Shown here: piece after piece, positions 52,509 to 60,888 of the stretch | How positions within the stretch are numbered: position 1 is the stretch's first letter | Layout of the letters: the number at the start of each line of letters is the position of its first letter | Origin: Haloferax marinisediminis | Lineage (GTDB): Archaea; Halobacteriota; Halobacteria; Halobacteriales; Haloferacaceae | DNA length: 64,000 bases | Assembly (NCBI RefSeq): GCF_009674585.1 | Contig: NZ_WKJP01000001.1 | Coordinates: forward strand, 2,356,001 to 2,420,000 | Direction: 5' to 3' | The notes under the pieces: model-generated | What the model was told of the DNA's origin: nothing | Seen by the model: the letters and a program-made list of their open reading frames with translations, nothing else | The model's database searches: none | Program-made: the position numbers and the translations under genes

Positions 52509-52608
52509 GGGAGCGTCTTTGGAACCGATGGATACGCCCGTTTCGCCTGTTTTCATCCACTGGGAATCGAAGCATTAGACTTCTTTGGGAACCCAGTACA
52601 GTCGACCA

Positions 52609-53112
52609 ATGACAGAACGGTTCTCCCGGCGGACCTTCCTGCGTGCGACTGCAGGCGCTTCTGGAATCGCGCTCCTTGCTGGCTGTACTGGTGCATCGGC
52701 AGGAAGTGACGACGAAACTGGTGGTGACACAGACGGAAGCGAGTCGCCGGCACCCGACCGAGAGATGCCCGACTTCGACGGGTGGTTCGACCGAACCAGA
52801 AACTACGATGGCGTCCACGACAAGACGGGCGAGAGCGAGGTAACAGTCGCCGTCGGCGCCGACGGAAACGGCGGTGGGTTCGCGTTCGGCCCCGCCGCTA
52901 TCAAGGTCTCACCCGGAACGACAGTCGTCTGGGAGTGGACGGGGAACGGAGGGACGCACAACGTCCTCCACCGCGAAGGAGAATTCGAGTCCGAACTCAC
53001 CGCCTTGGAGGGTACCACGTTCGAACACACGTTCGAGGAGACTGGTGAGTATCGGTACGTGTGCGTTCCACACGAGACACTCGGAATGGTCGGTATCGTC
53101 GTCGTCGAATAG
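52609..53112 (+). CDS. Halocyanin-like blue copper lipoprotein
   Basis: 167 residues from the ATG at 52609. Tat signal SRRTFLRAT and lipobox LAGC give an exported, lipid-anchored protein. An acidic linker (about 32-60) precedes a plastocyanin-like domain with ligands His in GGTHNVLH, and Cys, His and Met in VCVPHETLGM. It is divergent from the PaaB-like/AhbC-like operon with about 100 nt between starts, so the promoters may be shared. A heme-related enzyme next to a copper electron carrier could reflect joint control in respiration. Differs from the other halocyanin by a longer linker and domain DFDGWF near residue 55. Confidence 0.93.
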   Translation: MTERFSRRTFLRATAGASGIALLAGCTGASAGSDDETGGDTDGSESPAPDREMPDFDGWFDRTRNYDGVHDKTGESEVTVAVGADGNGGGFAFGPAAIKVSPGTTVVWEWTGNGGTHNVLHREGEFESELTALEGTTFEHTFEETGEYRYVCVPHETLGMVGIVVVE

Positions 53113-53179
53113 TCGGTACGGACAGTCACCTGACTGTCGTCGAATAGCTGTTCTTCCGCAATCGTCGAACGAGTCGTCG

Positions 53180-53314
53180 TTACGCAGTCATCTGACTGTC
53201 GGGTATCGGTGCCGTGCACATGACGCAACCGGTCTCCCGAAGCGTCTGCAACATCGGTTCGTTGACCGTGTACTCCTGCCCGCACTCCGAGCAGGTTACG
53301 TCGAATTCGCGCAT
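53180..53314 (-). CDS. Small two-CxxC zinc-ribbon protein (44 residues)
   Basis: The minus strand from the ATG at 53314 reads MREFDVTCSECGQEYTVNEP and continues to TAA at 53180, giving 44 residues. C8xxC11 and C30xxC33 form a minimal zinc ribbon. Haloarchaea have many such proteins (zinc ribbon and CPxCG-type) with roles in biofilm, motility and stress. The codon use is haloarchaeal and no overlapping gene explains the region. The start is 73 nt upstream of the Bat-type gene's stop, the two transcribed in the same direction, so the Bat-type gene reads towards it. Confidence 0.75.
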   Translation of the reverse strand: MREFDVTCSECGQEYTVNEPMLQTLRETGCVMCTAPIPDSQMTA

Positions 53315-53386
53315 CGTAGGCTCACCACGTGATGATATGTTTTCAAGACACGAGGGCGTACCCCCTCAATTCGCCGGGGCCTCACG

Positions 53387-54028
53387 TTAGTCTTGAAGAA
53401 TGGCACCCATGAGCTTCTTCTGTGCCATCGCGAGGTGTTCGGAGAACGTCGAGGTCGTGATGCCGAGTTCGGTCGCAACCTCGCCTTTGTTCGCACGGCG
53501 CGGGTGGTCGAAGTAGCCCATCTCGTGTGCTTTCTCGAGGACCTCGCGCTGCCGGTCGGTGAGTTGGCCGCGTTCGACCAACACGAGGTCACGCGACTCG
53601 TCCGACGAGGACTGAAGGAGTCGGCGAACGTCGACAGATCCTGACGACTCCCGAAGCGAGGCGACAACGTCTCGAAGCGTCTCGACATCCGGTGCGTGGA
53701 ACGTCAAGAACAGTGCGCCATCGCGCGTCTGCACGTCGACGACGGGACAGTCGAACGTCTCGATCTGTTCGCACGGACAGCCGATTCCTCCTTCGCGTGC
53801 GAATCGGTAGACGCTCCCATCTCCGTAGTCGAACAGTCGTTCCATCTCCTCGGAGACGCCATCCTCGCTGTCGAAGACGAACTCCTCCGTGACTGCGCCG
53901 TCTTGGTTCGGTGCCATGCTTCGCGACAACGCGTATCCGGAGCTCTCGTTTTCGGATACAGATGCGACGGGACAGCCCGATGGCCCTGTCACTTTCAACT
54001 CTGCTCTGATGCCCGCTGCGCTCGTCAT
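53387..54028 (-). CDS. Bat-type (bacterio-opsin activator-like) HTH transcriptional regulator
   Basis: 213 residues from the ATG at 54028; upstream in-frame sequence is not haloarchaeal in character. The N-terminal about 150 residues form the Bat-associated domain with a GCPCEQIETFDCPVVD cysteine segment. The C-terminal HTH_10 domain is LTDRQREVLEKAHEMGYF followed by VATELGITTSTFSEHLAMAQ. Such proteins activate genes in response to redox or light in haloarchaea. A TATA-like TTTATATC sits about 30 nt upstream on the minus strand. It precedes the small zinc-ribbon gene on the same strand. Confidence 0.88.
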   Translation of the reverse strand: MTSAAGIRAELKVTGPSGCPVASVSENESSGYALSRSMAPNQDGAVTEEFVFDSEDGVSEEMERLFDYGDGSVYRFAREGGIGCPCEQIETFDCPVVDVQTRDGALFLTFHAPDVETLRDVVASLRESSGSVDVRRLLQSSSDESRDLVLVERGQLTDRQREVLEKAHEMGYFDHPRRANKGEVATELGITTSTFSEHLAMAQKKLMGAILQD

Positions 54029-54054
54029 GTATCTAGCCAGAGGCTCCACCACCT

Positions 54055-54095
54055 GATATAAACACCCTCGATATCTCGGGCCTTTATATCGTGGG
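54055..54095. promoter_or_regulatory. Divergent promoter region between two HTH genes
   Basis: TATA-like TGATATAAAC (54053-54062), read on the minus strand as GTTTATATCA, is placed for the Bat-type gene. A second, CTTTATATCG (54081-54090), is oriented for rightward or leftward transcription. Their closeness suggests linked regulation of the Bat-type gene and the wHTH gene at 54206. Confidence 0.45.
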
Positions 54096-54173
54096 GCACC
54101 CCCAGTCCGGGACGACACCCTGTTCGTGCTACTGACTGACATGCAGGATAAAGCCCCCGACATATGCGGGGTA

Positions 54174-54201
54174 CGATTCGACGGGTGAGGGGCCCGAATC
54201 G
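54174..54201 (+). promoter_or_regulatory. 5' leader hairpin next to the start of the wHTH gene
   Basis: CGATTCG (54174-54180) and CGAATCG (54195-54201) are perfect complements with G-C pairs within the loop, and end 4 nt before the ATG at 54206. If transcription begins near 54150-54175 this hairpin occupies most of the leader and could limit ribosome access or stabilise the 5' end. Confidence 0.4.
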
Positions 54202-54205
54202 CAAG

Positions 54206-54559
54206 ATGAGCATGCAGACCGGCCTCAGACGCAATCCACTCGGACCGACTCGTACCGAGGCGCACGCCGAACAGGTCCTCGACGCGCTCTCGGACCGGGC
54301 CTGCCGTCGGATACTCACCACCGTCCAAGGGAGGAGTGAGCCGATGACTGCGCAAGAACTCTCCGTAGCGTGTGACATCCCCCTGTCGACGACCTACCGG
54401 AAACTCGAACGTCTCTCAGACGCTCGACTCCTCGAAGAGACACTCCAGTTACGCATGAACGGAACGCACACCCATCAGTACCGGTCGGATGTGGAGTCGG
54501 TCACCGTCTCGTTGGACGAAGAAACGGGCCTCGAAGTCGACATTCCAGGAGGGCACTAA
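54206..54559 (+). CDS. ArsR-like winged-helix regulatory protein
   Basis: 117 residues from the ATG at 54206. The wHTH is clear: AEQVLDALSDRACRRILTTVQ, then TAQELSVACDIPLSTTYRKLERL and LLEETLQLR with the wing. The C-terminal strands (TVSLDEETGLEVDIPGGH) are typical of haloarchaeal HTH_20 proteins. Regulated genes are unknown. Its stop overlaps the next ATG (TAATG). Confidence 0.87.
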   Translation: MSMQTGLRRNPLGPTRTEAHAEQVLDALSDRACRRILTTVQGRSEPMTAQELSVACDIPLSTTYRKLERLSDARLLEETLQLRMNGTHTHQYRSDVESVTVSLDEETGLEVDIPGGH

Positions 54560-54759
54560 TGGGAACCGAATCGGCACACACGCCGGACAAGGATTCCGAG
54601 GTTCCGGTCCGTCCGCCGCTCACGTCGCGTATCGTCACCGGAACCGATGGCCGAGAAGAGTGTACGATTCACCCGAAAGACGCGACGCCGGAAGAACTCC
54701 TCACGAAGTGGGTGAGTGCGACCGGTGACTCGTTCGTCGACCTCGACGAGATGCGATAA
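54559..54759 (+). CDS. Small conserved protein coupled to the wHTH gene (DUF7511-like)
   Basis: 66 residues, acidic and soluble. The core RIVTGTDGREECTIHPKDATPEELLTKW is followed by SFVDLDEMR. It has one cysteine and no signal or membrane helix. The ATG shares a base with the upstream stop, so it is co-translated with the regulator, possibly as its modulator. Such small partners of HTH_20 genes recur in haloarchaea, from memory. Confidence 0.8.
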   Translation: MGTESAHTPDKDSEVPVRPPLTSRIVTGTDGREECTIHPKDATPEELLTKWVSATGDSFVDLDEMR

Positions 54760-54806
54760 CGTCGCATCCGTCGGGTCATCTCGCGTTTTAGTCCGCTCCG
54801 TCGAGG

Positions 54807-55484
54807 CTACCACTCGCCTCTTCGTTGTGGGTGTGGCTCGTCGAGCGCCATGAGGTACTCTTCGAGGAGCGTCGGAAAGGCACGTCCGCGGAGGTTCCGG
54901 AGGCCGAAGTCCGCGGCCCAACTGATGATTCCCGTGTCCTCGGTGACGACGCCAGCGTTCAGTTCTCGTGCGAGGATGAGTAAGTCGAAGTCCTCGCGGG
55001 AGTCGAGGACGCCCTGTCTGAGTGCCCCTCGGTAATCCTCTCGGAGGTCGGAGATGACTTTGTCCACGTCGGACATCTTCGACGCGCCGTCCGACTTGAG
55101 TCTGGTTTCTTCTGCCTTTCGAACCGCTTTTTCGGAGACGCGAAGGCCTCTGTTGACCCGGTCAGACATCTCGTCGATGAATCGATAGACGATTTCGGCG
55201 GGGATGTACACCTCGTAGCGGTCGGGGTGTTTCTTGATGACCCACGTGTCGAGTTTGCCGAGGAGTTCCTCTGAGACACCGCGTTCCCGAAGGATGTGCT
55301 CCAGTTCCGAAGCGATGGACGGCGGCATGTAACACGAGATGTTCAAATCGAGACGAGCGGCGGCAATCGTGTCGAGCAGTCGCTCGACTGCCTCTTCGAA
55401 CGTCTCGTCTTCGCCGCGAATCTCCTCCGAGAGAAAAAGGGAGGTATCGAGCACGAACCGTTGTTTCAGCGGGTACTCGGCCAT
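54807..55484 (-). CDS. HARP, protein-only RNase P homologue (PIN domain, RNA-ligase-partner family)
   Basis: 225 residues from the ATG at 55484. The PIN-domain acidic residues are in [10 protein letters not shown] near residue 12, the conserved Glu (SELEHIL) and Asp residues of [11 protein letters not shown] and [13 protein letters not shown]. The helical insertion (about 105-150, [20 protein letters not shown]) is typical of HARP (homologue of Aquifex RNase P), which forms large oligomers and cleaves tRNA 5' leaders. Archaea with HARP also have RNA-based RNase P. HARP genes are known in haloarchaea. It is downstream of cetZ, about 90 nt apart, same direction. Confidence 0.9.
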   Translation of the reverse strand: MAEYPLKQRFVLDTSLFLSEEIRGEDETFEEAVERLLDTIAAARLDLNISCYMPPSIASELEHILRERGVSEELLGKLDTWVIKKHPDRYEVYIPAEIVYRFIDEMSDRVNRGLRVSEKAVRKAEETRLKSDGASKMSDVDKVISDLREDYRGALRQGVLDSREDFDLLILARELNAGVVTEDTGIISWAADFGLRNLRGRAFPTLLEEYLMALDEPHPQRRGEW

Positions 55485-55577
55485 TGGTCGACCCTTCGCA
55501 CTCACAGACTATGACCCTTCCCCGTGTTTTCACCCCGTTAGCGAGGCGCTACTAGGCAACCTGCTGTCTCGTCTGCC

Positions 55578-56747
55578 TCAGAACAACGGTTCGAGTCCGT
55601 CGTCTCCTGAATCGACGAGTTCTTCGAGCGACGCCGCACTCGATTGCCGCTTGGCGAGCATATCTCGTTGGGTCTCGATAGCGACTGCCTGGAGTTCCTT
55701 CACACGCGGGACGTTGTAGACGCCCGAGAGGAGTGTCACTGCGGCCACGAAGTTCGACTCGACAGGGTAGTCTCCACCGCGAATCTCCATCGTGCCCGTC
55801 TCTTCTTCGAGCCACGTCCGTGCCCGTTCGATGCCGCGACGCGAGAGCACGTCCGGTGGGCCAGCGACGACGACGAGTCCGCGTTCGGTTCCGGCGATTT
55901 CACACGGCAGGGTGAGGCGTCCGAGGGCGGCGCGTCGGACGAGACTCGTGATACGGTTCATCGACTCGCCGTTGTCGGCTTCTCGAGAAGGCCCACCAGC
56001 AAGCCGGGAGAAAAGCCCCTGTTTCGGCCTGTCGAGTTCGACCGACGCGTACCCAATCGTGGAGATGCCTCCGGATGCGAGTGTGTTGATTATCTCGGAG
56101 GCGTCGACGACCGACTCGGCGACGGCGTTCGAGCCGTCGGTCTCGCCGGCGCTGAAGAGGATTCCCAGTCGTCGGGCGAGTTCGGTGTTAATCTCGCTGT
56201 AGCCCGATTCGAGCGACTCACCAGACCGACGCCACGCCTCGTTGTCGAACAAGATGAGGTTGTCGACCTCACCGACGAACGTCTGGAGAGACCGCGCCGC
56301 GTTGAGCGTGTAGATTCCGCCTTCGTTTCGCGCCGGGAGGATACCGAGGCCGTACACTGGTTCGGTGTAGATGTGCTTGAGCTCTCGTGCGATGACCGGT
56401 GCGCCACCGGACCCGGTTCCACCGCCGAGACCGGCCACGATGAGGAACGCATCTATCTCGTGGACCGGGAGGTCGTCGACTTTCGAGAGAATGTCACCAA
56501 CGTCCTCTGCGGTGACCTCTGCCCCGAGTTCGTTGTCTGCGCCGACGCCGTGGCCTTTCACCCGTGACGTTCCCACGAGAACCTGGTGTGCCTCGGGGAC
56601 GAACCGTAACCCCATCAGGTCTGCACGTGCAGTGTTGACCGCAATCGTATCGACGATGTAGTCACTCTTCGTCCGCCGGTCGTAATCGATGAGGGCGTCG
56701 ACGACCTTTCCACCGGCCTGGCCGACCCCAATGAGTGCGAGTTTCAT
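55578..56747 (-). CDS. cetZ: CetZ-family tubulin/FtsZ-like cytoskeletal protein
   Basis: 389 residues. The GTP-binding tubulin signature is AGLGGGTGSGGAP (about 108-120), preceded by GVGQAGGKVVD and VKGHGVGADNELGAEV (about 65-80), as in CetZ. CetZ proteins control cell shape and motility in haloarchaea, distinct from the FtsZ1/FtsZ2 division proteins. The C-terminal region (about 330-389) is less conserved and probably subunit-specific. Several paralogues exist per genome, so the exact number (CetZ1, 2, ...) cannot be given. It precedes HARP on the same strand. Confidence 0.93.
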   Translation of the reverse strand: MKLALIGVGQAGGKVVDALIDYDRRTKSDYIVDTIAVNTARADLMGLRFVPEAHQVLVGTSRVKGHGVGADNELGAEVTAEDVGDILSKVDDLPVHEIDAFLIVAGLGGGTGSGGAPVIARELKHIYTEPVYGLGILPARNEGGIYTLNAARSLQTFVGEVDNLILFDNEAWRRSGESLESGYSEINTELARRLGILFSAGETDGSNAVAESVVDASEIINTLASGGISTIGYASVELDRPKQGLFSRLAGGPSREADNGESMNRITSLVRRAALGRLTLPCEIAGTERGLVVVAGPPDVLSRRGIERARTWLEEETGTMEIRGGDYPVESNFVAAVTLLSGVYNVPRVKELQAVAIETQRDMLAKRQSSAASLEELVDSGDDGLEPLF

Positions 56748-56900
56748 ATCCCTTTCCTCTCAGAAATCGAACTAGTAAACGTGCGCTCACGTCTTGAATA
56801 TGTGGTGTGTAGCGAGAATCAGTCAGTCACTAATTCGTGCGAATTCGATGCCTTCAGCTGTCGAATCCGGTGTTCTGGGGAATCGTGATACTGTGCCGAG

Positions 56901-58208
56901 TTAGTCACTGAACGATTCGCACGCCAACTCACCGACGACAGACAGTAACTCGGCGGGTTCGACGACGTGTCCACGTTCGCGGAGGCGTTCGTAGACGGCA
57001 CACCCGGCGTCACCGGCGAAGTTCCGCTCCGAAAAGGGGCGCTCTTCGACGAGGACCAGATAGTCTGCGGACGCCGCCGCTTCGAGGTTCGCGAGGTTCC
57101 CCTCACCGACTTCGACGTCGGCCACGACGGTCACGTCTGCGTCCTCGACACGCGATTCGACGGCCGCCCGTGCAGCGTCGTCGACTGGTGCATACGGTGG
57201 TACCGTCACGAGGTCAGCGCCGACTCGCCGTGCGGCTTCGGCGTCAGTGTCGCCCTCGTTGAGCGCACCGGCAGAGAGCGCGTATCCCGCCGCCGAGAGA
57301 ACGTGAAGTGGTCTCGCGGCGGTCCCACCGCCTCCCACGACGTGGACACGCCCAGTCGCGTCGGCCGAGGTGGACGAAGACGGAAGTGCGGTTACGTAGA
57401 CAGACCCGGTGACGGGATGCCGCGAGACCACCGCTTCGGCGTCGAAGGCGTCTCTGAGGTTCGATTCGGAGAGAACCGTCGCCGGGTCTCCGGCCGAGAG
57501 GATTCGACCGTCTGCCAAGAGAATCAGCACGTCGCAGTAGTGGGCGGCGAGGTTCAGGTCGTGAATCGCGGCGACTGCAGTCGTCCCGTCGCCGACGAGG
57601 TCGTCGACGAGTTCGAGCGTCCGGACCTGATGATTGATGTCGAGACTGGCGGTTGGTTCGTCGAGGAGGAGCGTCGGTGTCTCCTGTGCCAGCGCCCGGG
57701 CGATGAGGACTCGCTGTCGTTCTCCACCGCTTATCTCCGTGACCGGTCGGTCTGCGAGGGCCGCGACCGACGTTCGGCGCATCGCCGCGTCGACAGCGTC
57801 CTCGTCCGCCGCCGACCACCCGTCGAATCGGCCACGGTGTGGCGTCCGTCCCATCTTCACGACTTCACGAACGGGGAAGTCGAAGGTGACGCTCGTCGTC
57901 TGCGGCACCGTCGCCACGAGTCGACTCGCTGCTTTCGAAGACAGCGCGTGGATGTTCTCGCCCGCGACGTGTACGGTTCCCGAGTCAGGTGCGAGCGCCC
58001 CGTTGAGCGTCCGGAGAAGCGTCGTCTTCCCTGCGCCGTTCGGGCCGATGAGACCGACGAACGTGCCGTCGCCGATGTCTGCCGAAATTCCGTCGAGGAT
58101 AGTCTGTCCACCGAGGGAGACTGAGACTTCGTCGAGCTTGATCGCCGGTTCAGCGGCGGAGAACGGGTCCGATGGCTCTGCGGACGAATCGGGGTGCTGT
58201 TCACTCAT
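56901..58208 (-). CDS. btuD: ABC transporter ATPase (BtuD/FecE-like) with C-terminal extension
   Basis: 435 residues from the ATG at 58208; the open frame upstream only reads through the permease gene antisense-frame and is not coding. ATPase landmarks: GPNGAGKTTLL (Walker A), ISGGERQRVLIARAL (signature) and TLLLDEPTASLD (Walker B), plus QTTSVTF Q-loop. After about residue 265 a second domain of about 170 residues follows (starting DATGRVHVVGGGGTAARPL), with a Rossmann-like alternation of strands and helices, ending LLSVVGELA. Its role is unknown. It overlaps the permease gene by 4 nt (ATGA) and is the last gene of the operon. Confidence 0.9.
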   Translation of the reverse strand: MSEQHPDSSAEPSDPFSAAEPAIKLDEVSVSLGGQTILDGISADIGDGTFVGLIGPNGAGKTTLLRTLNGALAPDSGTVHVAGENIHALSSKAASRLVATVPQTTSVTFDFPVREVVKMGRTPHRGRFDGWSAADEDAVDAAMRRTSVAALADRPVTEISGGERQRVLIARALAQETPTLLLDEPTASLDINHQVRTLELVDDLVGDGTTAVAAIHDLNLAAHYCDVLILLADGRILSAGDPATVLSESNLRDAFDAEAVVSRHPVTGSVYVTALPSSSTSADATGRVHVVGGGGTAARPLHVLSAAGYALSAGALNEGDTDAEAARRVGADLVTVPPYAPVDDAARAAVESRVEDADVTVVADVEVGEGNLANLEAAASADYLVLVEERPFSERNFAGDAGCAVYERLRERGHVVEPAELLSVVGELACESFSD

Positions 58209-59299
58209 GGCGAGCGCACCTCCCGAGTACGGAGGAGGTACAGGAAGAAGGGCGCGCCGAGCGCCGCAGTCACGACACCAACAGGAACCTCTGCCGCGCC
58301 AGACCGGGCGATGGTGTCGGTGAGCACGAGGAACGACGCCCCCGCCAGTGCCGACGCCGGCAGGAGGAGTCGGTGGTCCGGCCCCACGACGAGGCGGAGC
58401 ATGTGGGGGACGACGAGGCCGACGAATCCGATGACGCCGGAGACGGCCACTGCCGCCGCAGTGACGATACTCGCCGTGACGAGGAGGAGTTGTTTCGTTC
58501 GCTCGACTTCGATACCGAGCGCGTGGGCGTCTTCTTCGCCGAGGAGGAGGACGTTCAGGTCGCGAGTGTGGGCGAGCAAGACAGCGAACGGAAGCGGGAG
58601 GACGAGCGTCAGCAACACCACTTCGTCCCACGTCGCACCCGAGAGGTGACCCATCAACCAGAAGACGACCTGTCTGAGACTCTCGCCGCTCTGGAGGAGG
58701 AGAAACGAAATGACCGCACCGAGGAACGTCTGGACCGCGACGCCCGCGAGGAGGAGCGTCGCAACGGGCGTGCGACCGTTTTCGGTCGCGAGCAGGTAGA
58801 CGACGAACGCAGTGACGATTGCCGACCCGAAGGCGGCCCCTTGGAGACCGAATGGGACCGAAAGCGACAGTGCAATCGTGGCGACGGCACCGACGGCCGC
58901 CCCCGACGAGACGCCGATAATCGACGGGTCGGCCATCGGGTTTCGGAAGAACCCCTGCATGACGACGCCCGCAGTGGCGAGTGCGAACCCGACGAGCGCA
59001 GCGAGAAGGATACGAGGCAGACGCACGGAGACGACGATAATCTGTGCAGTCCGTGGCACCGCCGTCGAAAACGGCGTGACGAATTCGACAGACGGGAGTG
59101 GGACTGACCCGACGAGCGGGAGGATAACCGCACCGCTCAGCGAGACGCCCACCGGGACTGGAATCGCGTCGAGGAGGATGAGCGCGACGGTCCGCGGGGG
59201 AATCGTGACGTGGCCGATACCGGCGCTGACGACCACGACGAGCGCCAACAAGGCAGTCAAACCGAGTGCCCACGTGGTCGCTCGTGTTCGAACGTTCAT
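58205..59299 (-). CDS. btuC: ABC transporter permease, FecCD/BtuC family
   Basis: 364 residues from the ATG at 59299; ATGs at 59320 and upstream are less likely because the palindromic TATA box lies about 30 nt before 59299. About ten membrane helices. Typical segments: VRLPRILLAALVGFALATAG, VMQGFFRNPMADPSIIGV and later GFVGLVVPHMLRLVVG. The channel imports cobalamin, heme or Fe3+-siderophores with BtuD and BtuF. The N-terminus carries an extra acidic-neutral stretch between helices 1 and 2 (about 45-80). Confidence 0.92.
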   Translation of the reverse strand: MNVRTRATTWALGLTALLALVVVVSAGIGHVTIPPRTVALILLDAIPVPVGVSLSGAVILPLVGSVPLPSVEFVTPFSTAVPRTAQIIVVSVRLPRILLAALVGFALATAGVVMQGFFRNPMADPSIIGVSSGAAVGAVATIALSLSVPFGLQGAAFGSAIVTAFVVYLLATENGRTPVATLLLAGVAVQTFLGAVISFLLLQSGESLRQVVFWLMGHLSGATWDEVVLLTLVLPLPFAVLLAHTRDLNVLLLGEEDAHALGIEVERTKQLLLVTASIVTAAAVAVSGVIGFVGLVVPHMLRLVVGPDHRLLLPASALAGASFLVLTDTIARSGAAEVPVGVVTAALGAPFFLYLLRTREVRSP

Positions 59300-59324
59300 C
59301 GAACACAACCGCGCTTTCATTAGG

Positions 59325-59334
59325 TAAATATTTA
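59325..59334. promoter_or_regulatory. Palindromic TATA box shared by the divergent btu genes
   Basis: TAAATATTTA is a perfect 10-bp palindrome. Its centre (59329.5) is 30.5 nt from the btuC start (59299) and 30.5 nt from the GTG of btuF (59360), placing transcription starts about 4 nt before each. One TBP site would thus serve both directions. Confidence 0.65.
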
Positions 59335-59359
59335 TTGAACTATCCACGAGGCGACTAGC

Positions 59360-60460
59360 GTGAACCACCGATTCGCCGCCGCACTACTGGTACTCGTAAC
59401 CGTGTTCGCCGGGGTACCGGCACCGGTTGCGGCCGCAGACCAGACAGCACAGTGTTCGTTCCCGATGACGGTCACAGACGCCACGGGAACTGAAGTGACC
59501 ATCTCGGAGGACCCAGAACGCATCGTCACGACCAACCCGAGCGCCGCCCAGACGATGTGGGAGATTGGCGCGAAAGACGAAGTCGTCGGCCTCTCGCAGT
59601 ACGCCGCGTACCTCGACGGTGCGAGTGAGAAGACGAACGTCTCGGGTGCGGAGGGTCTCAACGTCGAGGTCGTCATCGGCCTCGAACCCGACGTCGTCCT
59701 CGTCCCGAACACGACGTACACGTCCGAACCCGACCGGGTGAACCAACTTCGGTCGGCCGGTCTCACCGTCGTCGTCTTCGAGAGTGGCGACTCACTCGGC
59801 GCTGTCGCAGACAAAGTCGAACGAGTCGGCCGCATCACCGGCAACTGTGAGGCAGGTGCCGAACGCGCTGACGAGATGCGAACCTCCGTCGAGAACATGG
59901 AACGCGCACTCGAAGACGTCGACCAACCGGTCGGGCTCAACGCCTTCTTCGGCTACACCTCGGGGAGCGGGACGTTCATCTCCGAGATTATGACCTCCGC
60001 AGGCCTCCGCAACGGGGCCGCCGAGGCCAACATCACAGGCTGGGGTCAAGTCAACGAGGAACTCGTCGTGGAGATGAACCCCGAGTACATCGTCATTCCC
60101 TCACATGCGCCCGTTCCGAGTGGTCCAGCCTACAACAGCACGACTGCCATCCAAGAGGGTAACGTCGTCGTCGTGGACGCGAACAACCTCCAGCAACCTG
60201 CACCGCGCGCCATCGACGCAAGTGAGACGATTATGAAGGCAGTCCACCCCGAGGCCTTCGAGCGGTATCAGGAACTGCAGAACCAGTCGGAGACGACGCA
60301 GACTGAGACGACCAACACGCCCGAATCCACGTCCGGTGAACAGGACGCGACTGCCACTGCTGACGAACCACAGTCCACCGAAACCAGCGCACCCGGCTTT
60401 TCGGCAGTCGCGGCAGTCGTCGCGCTCGTCTTGACGACGCTCGTCGGTCGGCGTCGATAA
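59360..60460 (+). CDS. btuF: Substrate-binding protein BtuF-like with PGF-CTERM anchor
   Basis: 366 residues from a GTG start at 59360. A signal peptide ends near residue 23 (VAAADQ). The class III binding fold (TroA/BtuF-type) shows [17 protein letters not shown], then [13 protein letters not shown] and HAPVPSGP. A Thr/Glu/Ser-rich linker leads to the PGF-CTERM tail ([16 protein letters not shown], then RRR), so archaeosortase-type processing or lipid anchoring is expected instead of a lipobox. It is divergent from btuC. The substrate (cobalamin, heme or siderophore) is not settled by sequence; cobalamin is suggested by CbiX/cobalamin context in the window. Confidence 0.92.
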   Translation: MNHRFAAALLVLVTVFAGVPAPVAAADQTAQCSFPMTVTDATGTEVTISEDPERIVTTNPSAAQTMWEIGAKDEVVGLSQYAAYLDGASEKTNVSGAEGLNVEVVIGLEPDVVLVPNTTYTSEPDRVNQLRSAGLTVVVFESGDSLGAVADKVERVGRITGNCEAGAERADEMRTSVENMERALEDVDQPVGLNAFFGYTSGSGTFISEIMTSAGLRNGAAEANITGWGQVNEELVVEMNPEYIVIPSHAPVPSGPAYNSTTAIQEGNVVVVDANNLQQPAPRAIDASETIMKAVHPEAFERYQELQNQSETTQTETTNTPESTSGEQDATATADEPQSTETSAPGFSAVAAVVALVLTTLVGRRR

Positions 60461-60609
60461 CTGACGACGCGCTCCGACGCACCCGTACGTTTTCATACGA
60501 TACCGGGACCACTCCGGCCTACACTCCCACGGCCACAGCGTACAGCAGTGTCGCGGGATTCGCTCCGAGAGACCACAACCGTATTACCGTCGGGTGGCCG
60601 AAACAGAGT

Positions 60610-60888
60610 ATGGTCGAGAACGTCATCTACCCCGCCTACCTCGACGCCTCTCTCTCGCGGAGTGAGGGTCGGCGGGTCGCCGAGTCGGCCGCGGTCGAAG
60701 AACCGACCGTGGACGAGATTGCGAAAGCGGTTCAGCAAGTCGGCTACGACGCCGTCATCGAACGAGGCAAACGCTATCCGCGAGAGTTCGAGACGCGCGG
60801 CCGCGTCCTCGTGAACAACGCCGACGACGCGACGAAAAACGACATCGTCCAGGCTGTCGCCGCCTACGTCGGCATCCTCCGCGACTGA
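60610..60888 (+). CDS. srp19: Signal recognition particle 19 kDa protein
   Basis: 92 residues beginning [23 protein letters not shown]. The SRP19 pattern is YPAYLD-x(4)-RSEGR near the start and [20 protein letters not shown] in the middle. It binds helix 6/8 of 7S RNA and promotes SRP54 assembly. Overlaps gar1 by one base (TGATG). Confidence 0.96.
   Translation: MVENVIYPAYLDASLSRSEGRRVAESAAVEEPTVDEIAKAVQQVGYDAVIERGKRYPREFETRGRVLVNNADDATKNDIVQAVAAYVGILRD

Noticed and set aside
58209..59306. Open extension of the BtuD frame upstream of its ATG
   Set aside because: It only reads through the permease gene in another frame, giving Arg/Pro-rich sequence without homology, and the ATG at 58208 fits the 4-nt overlap.
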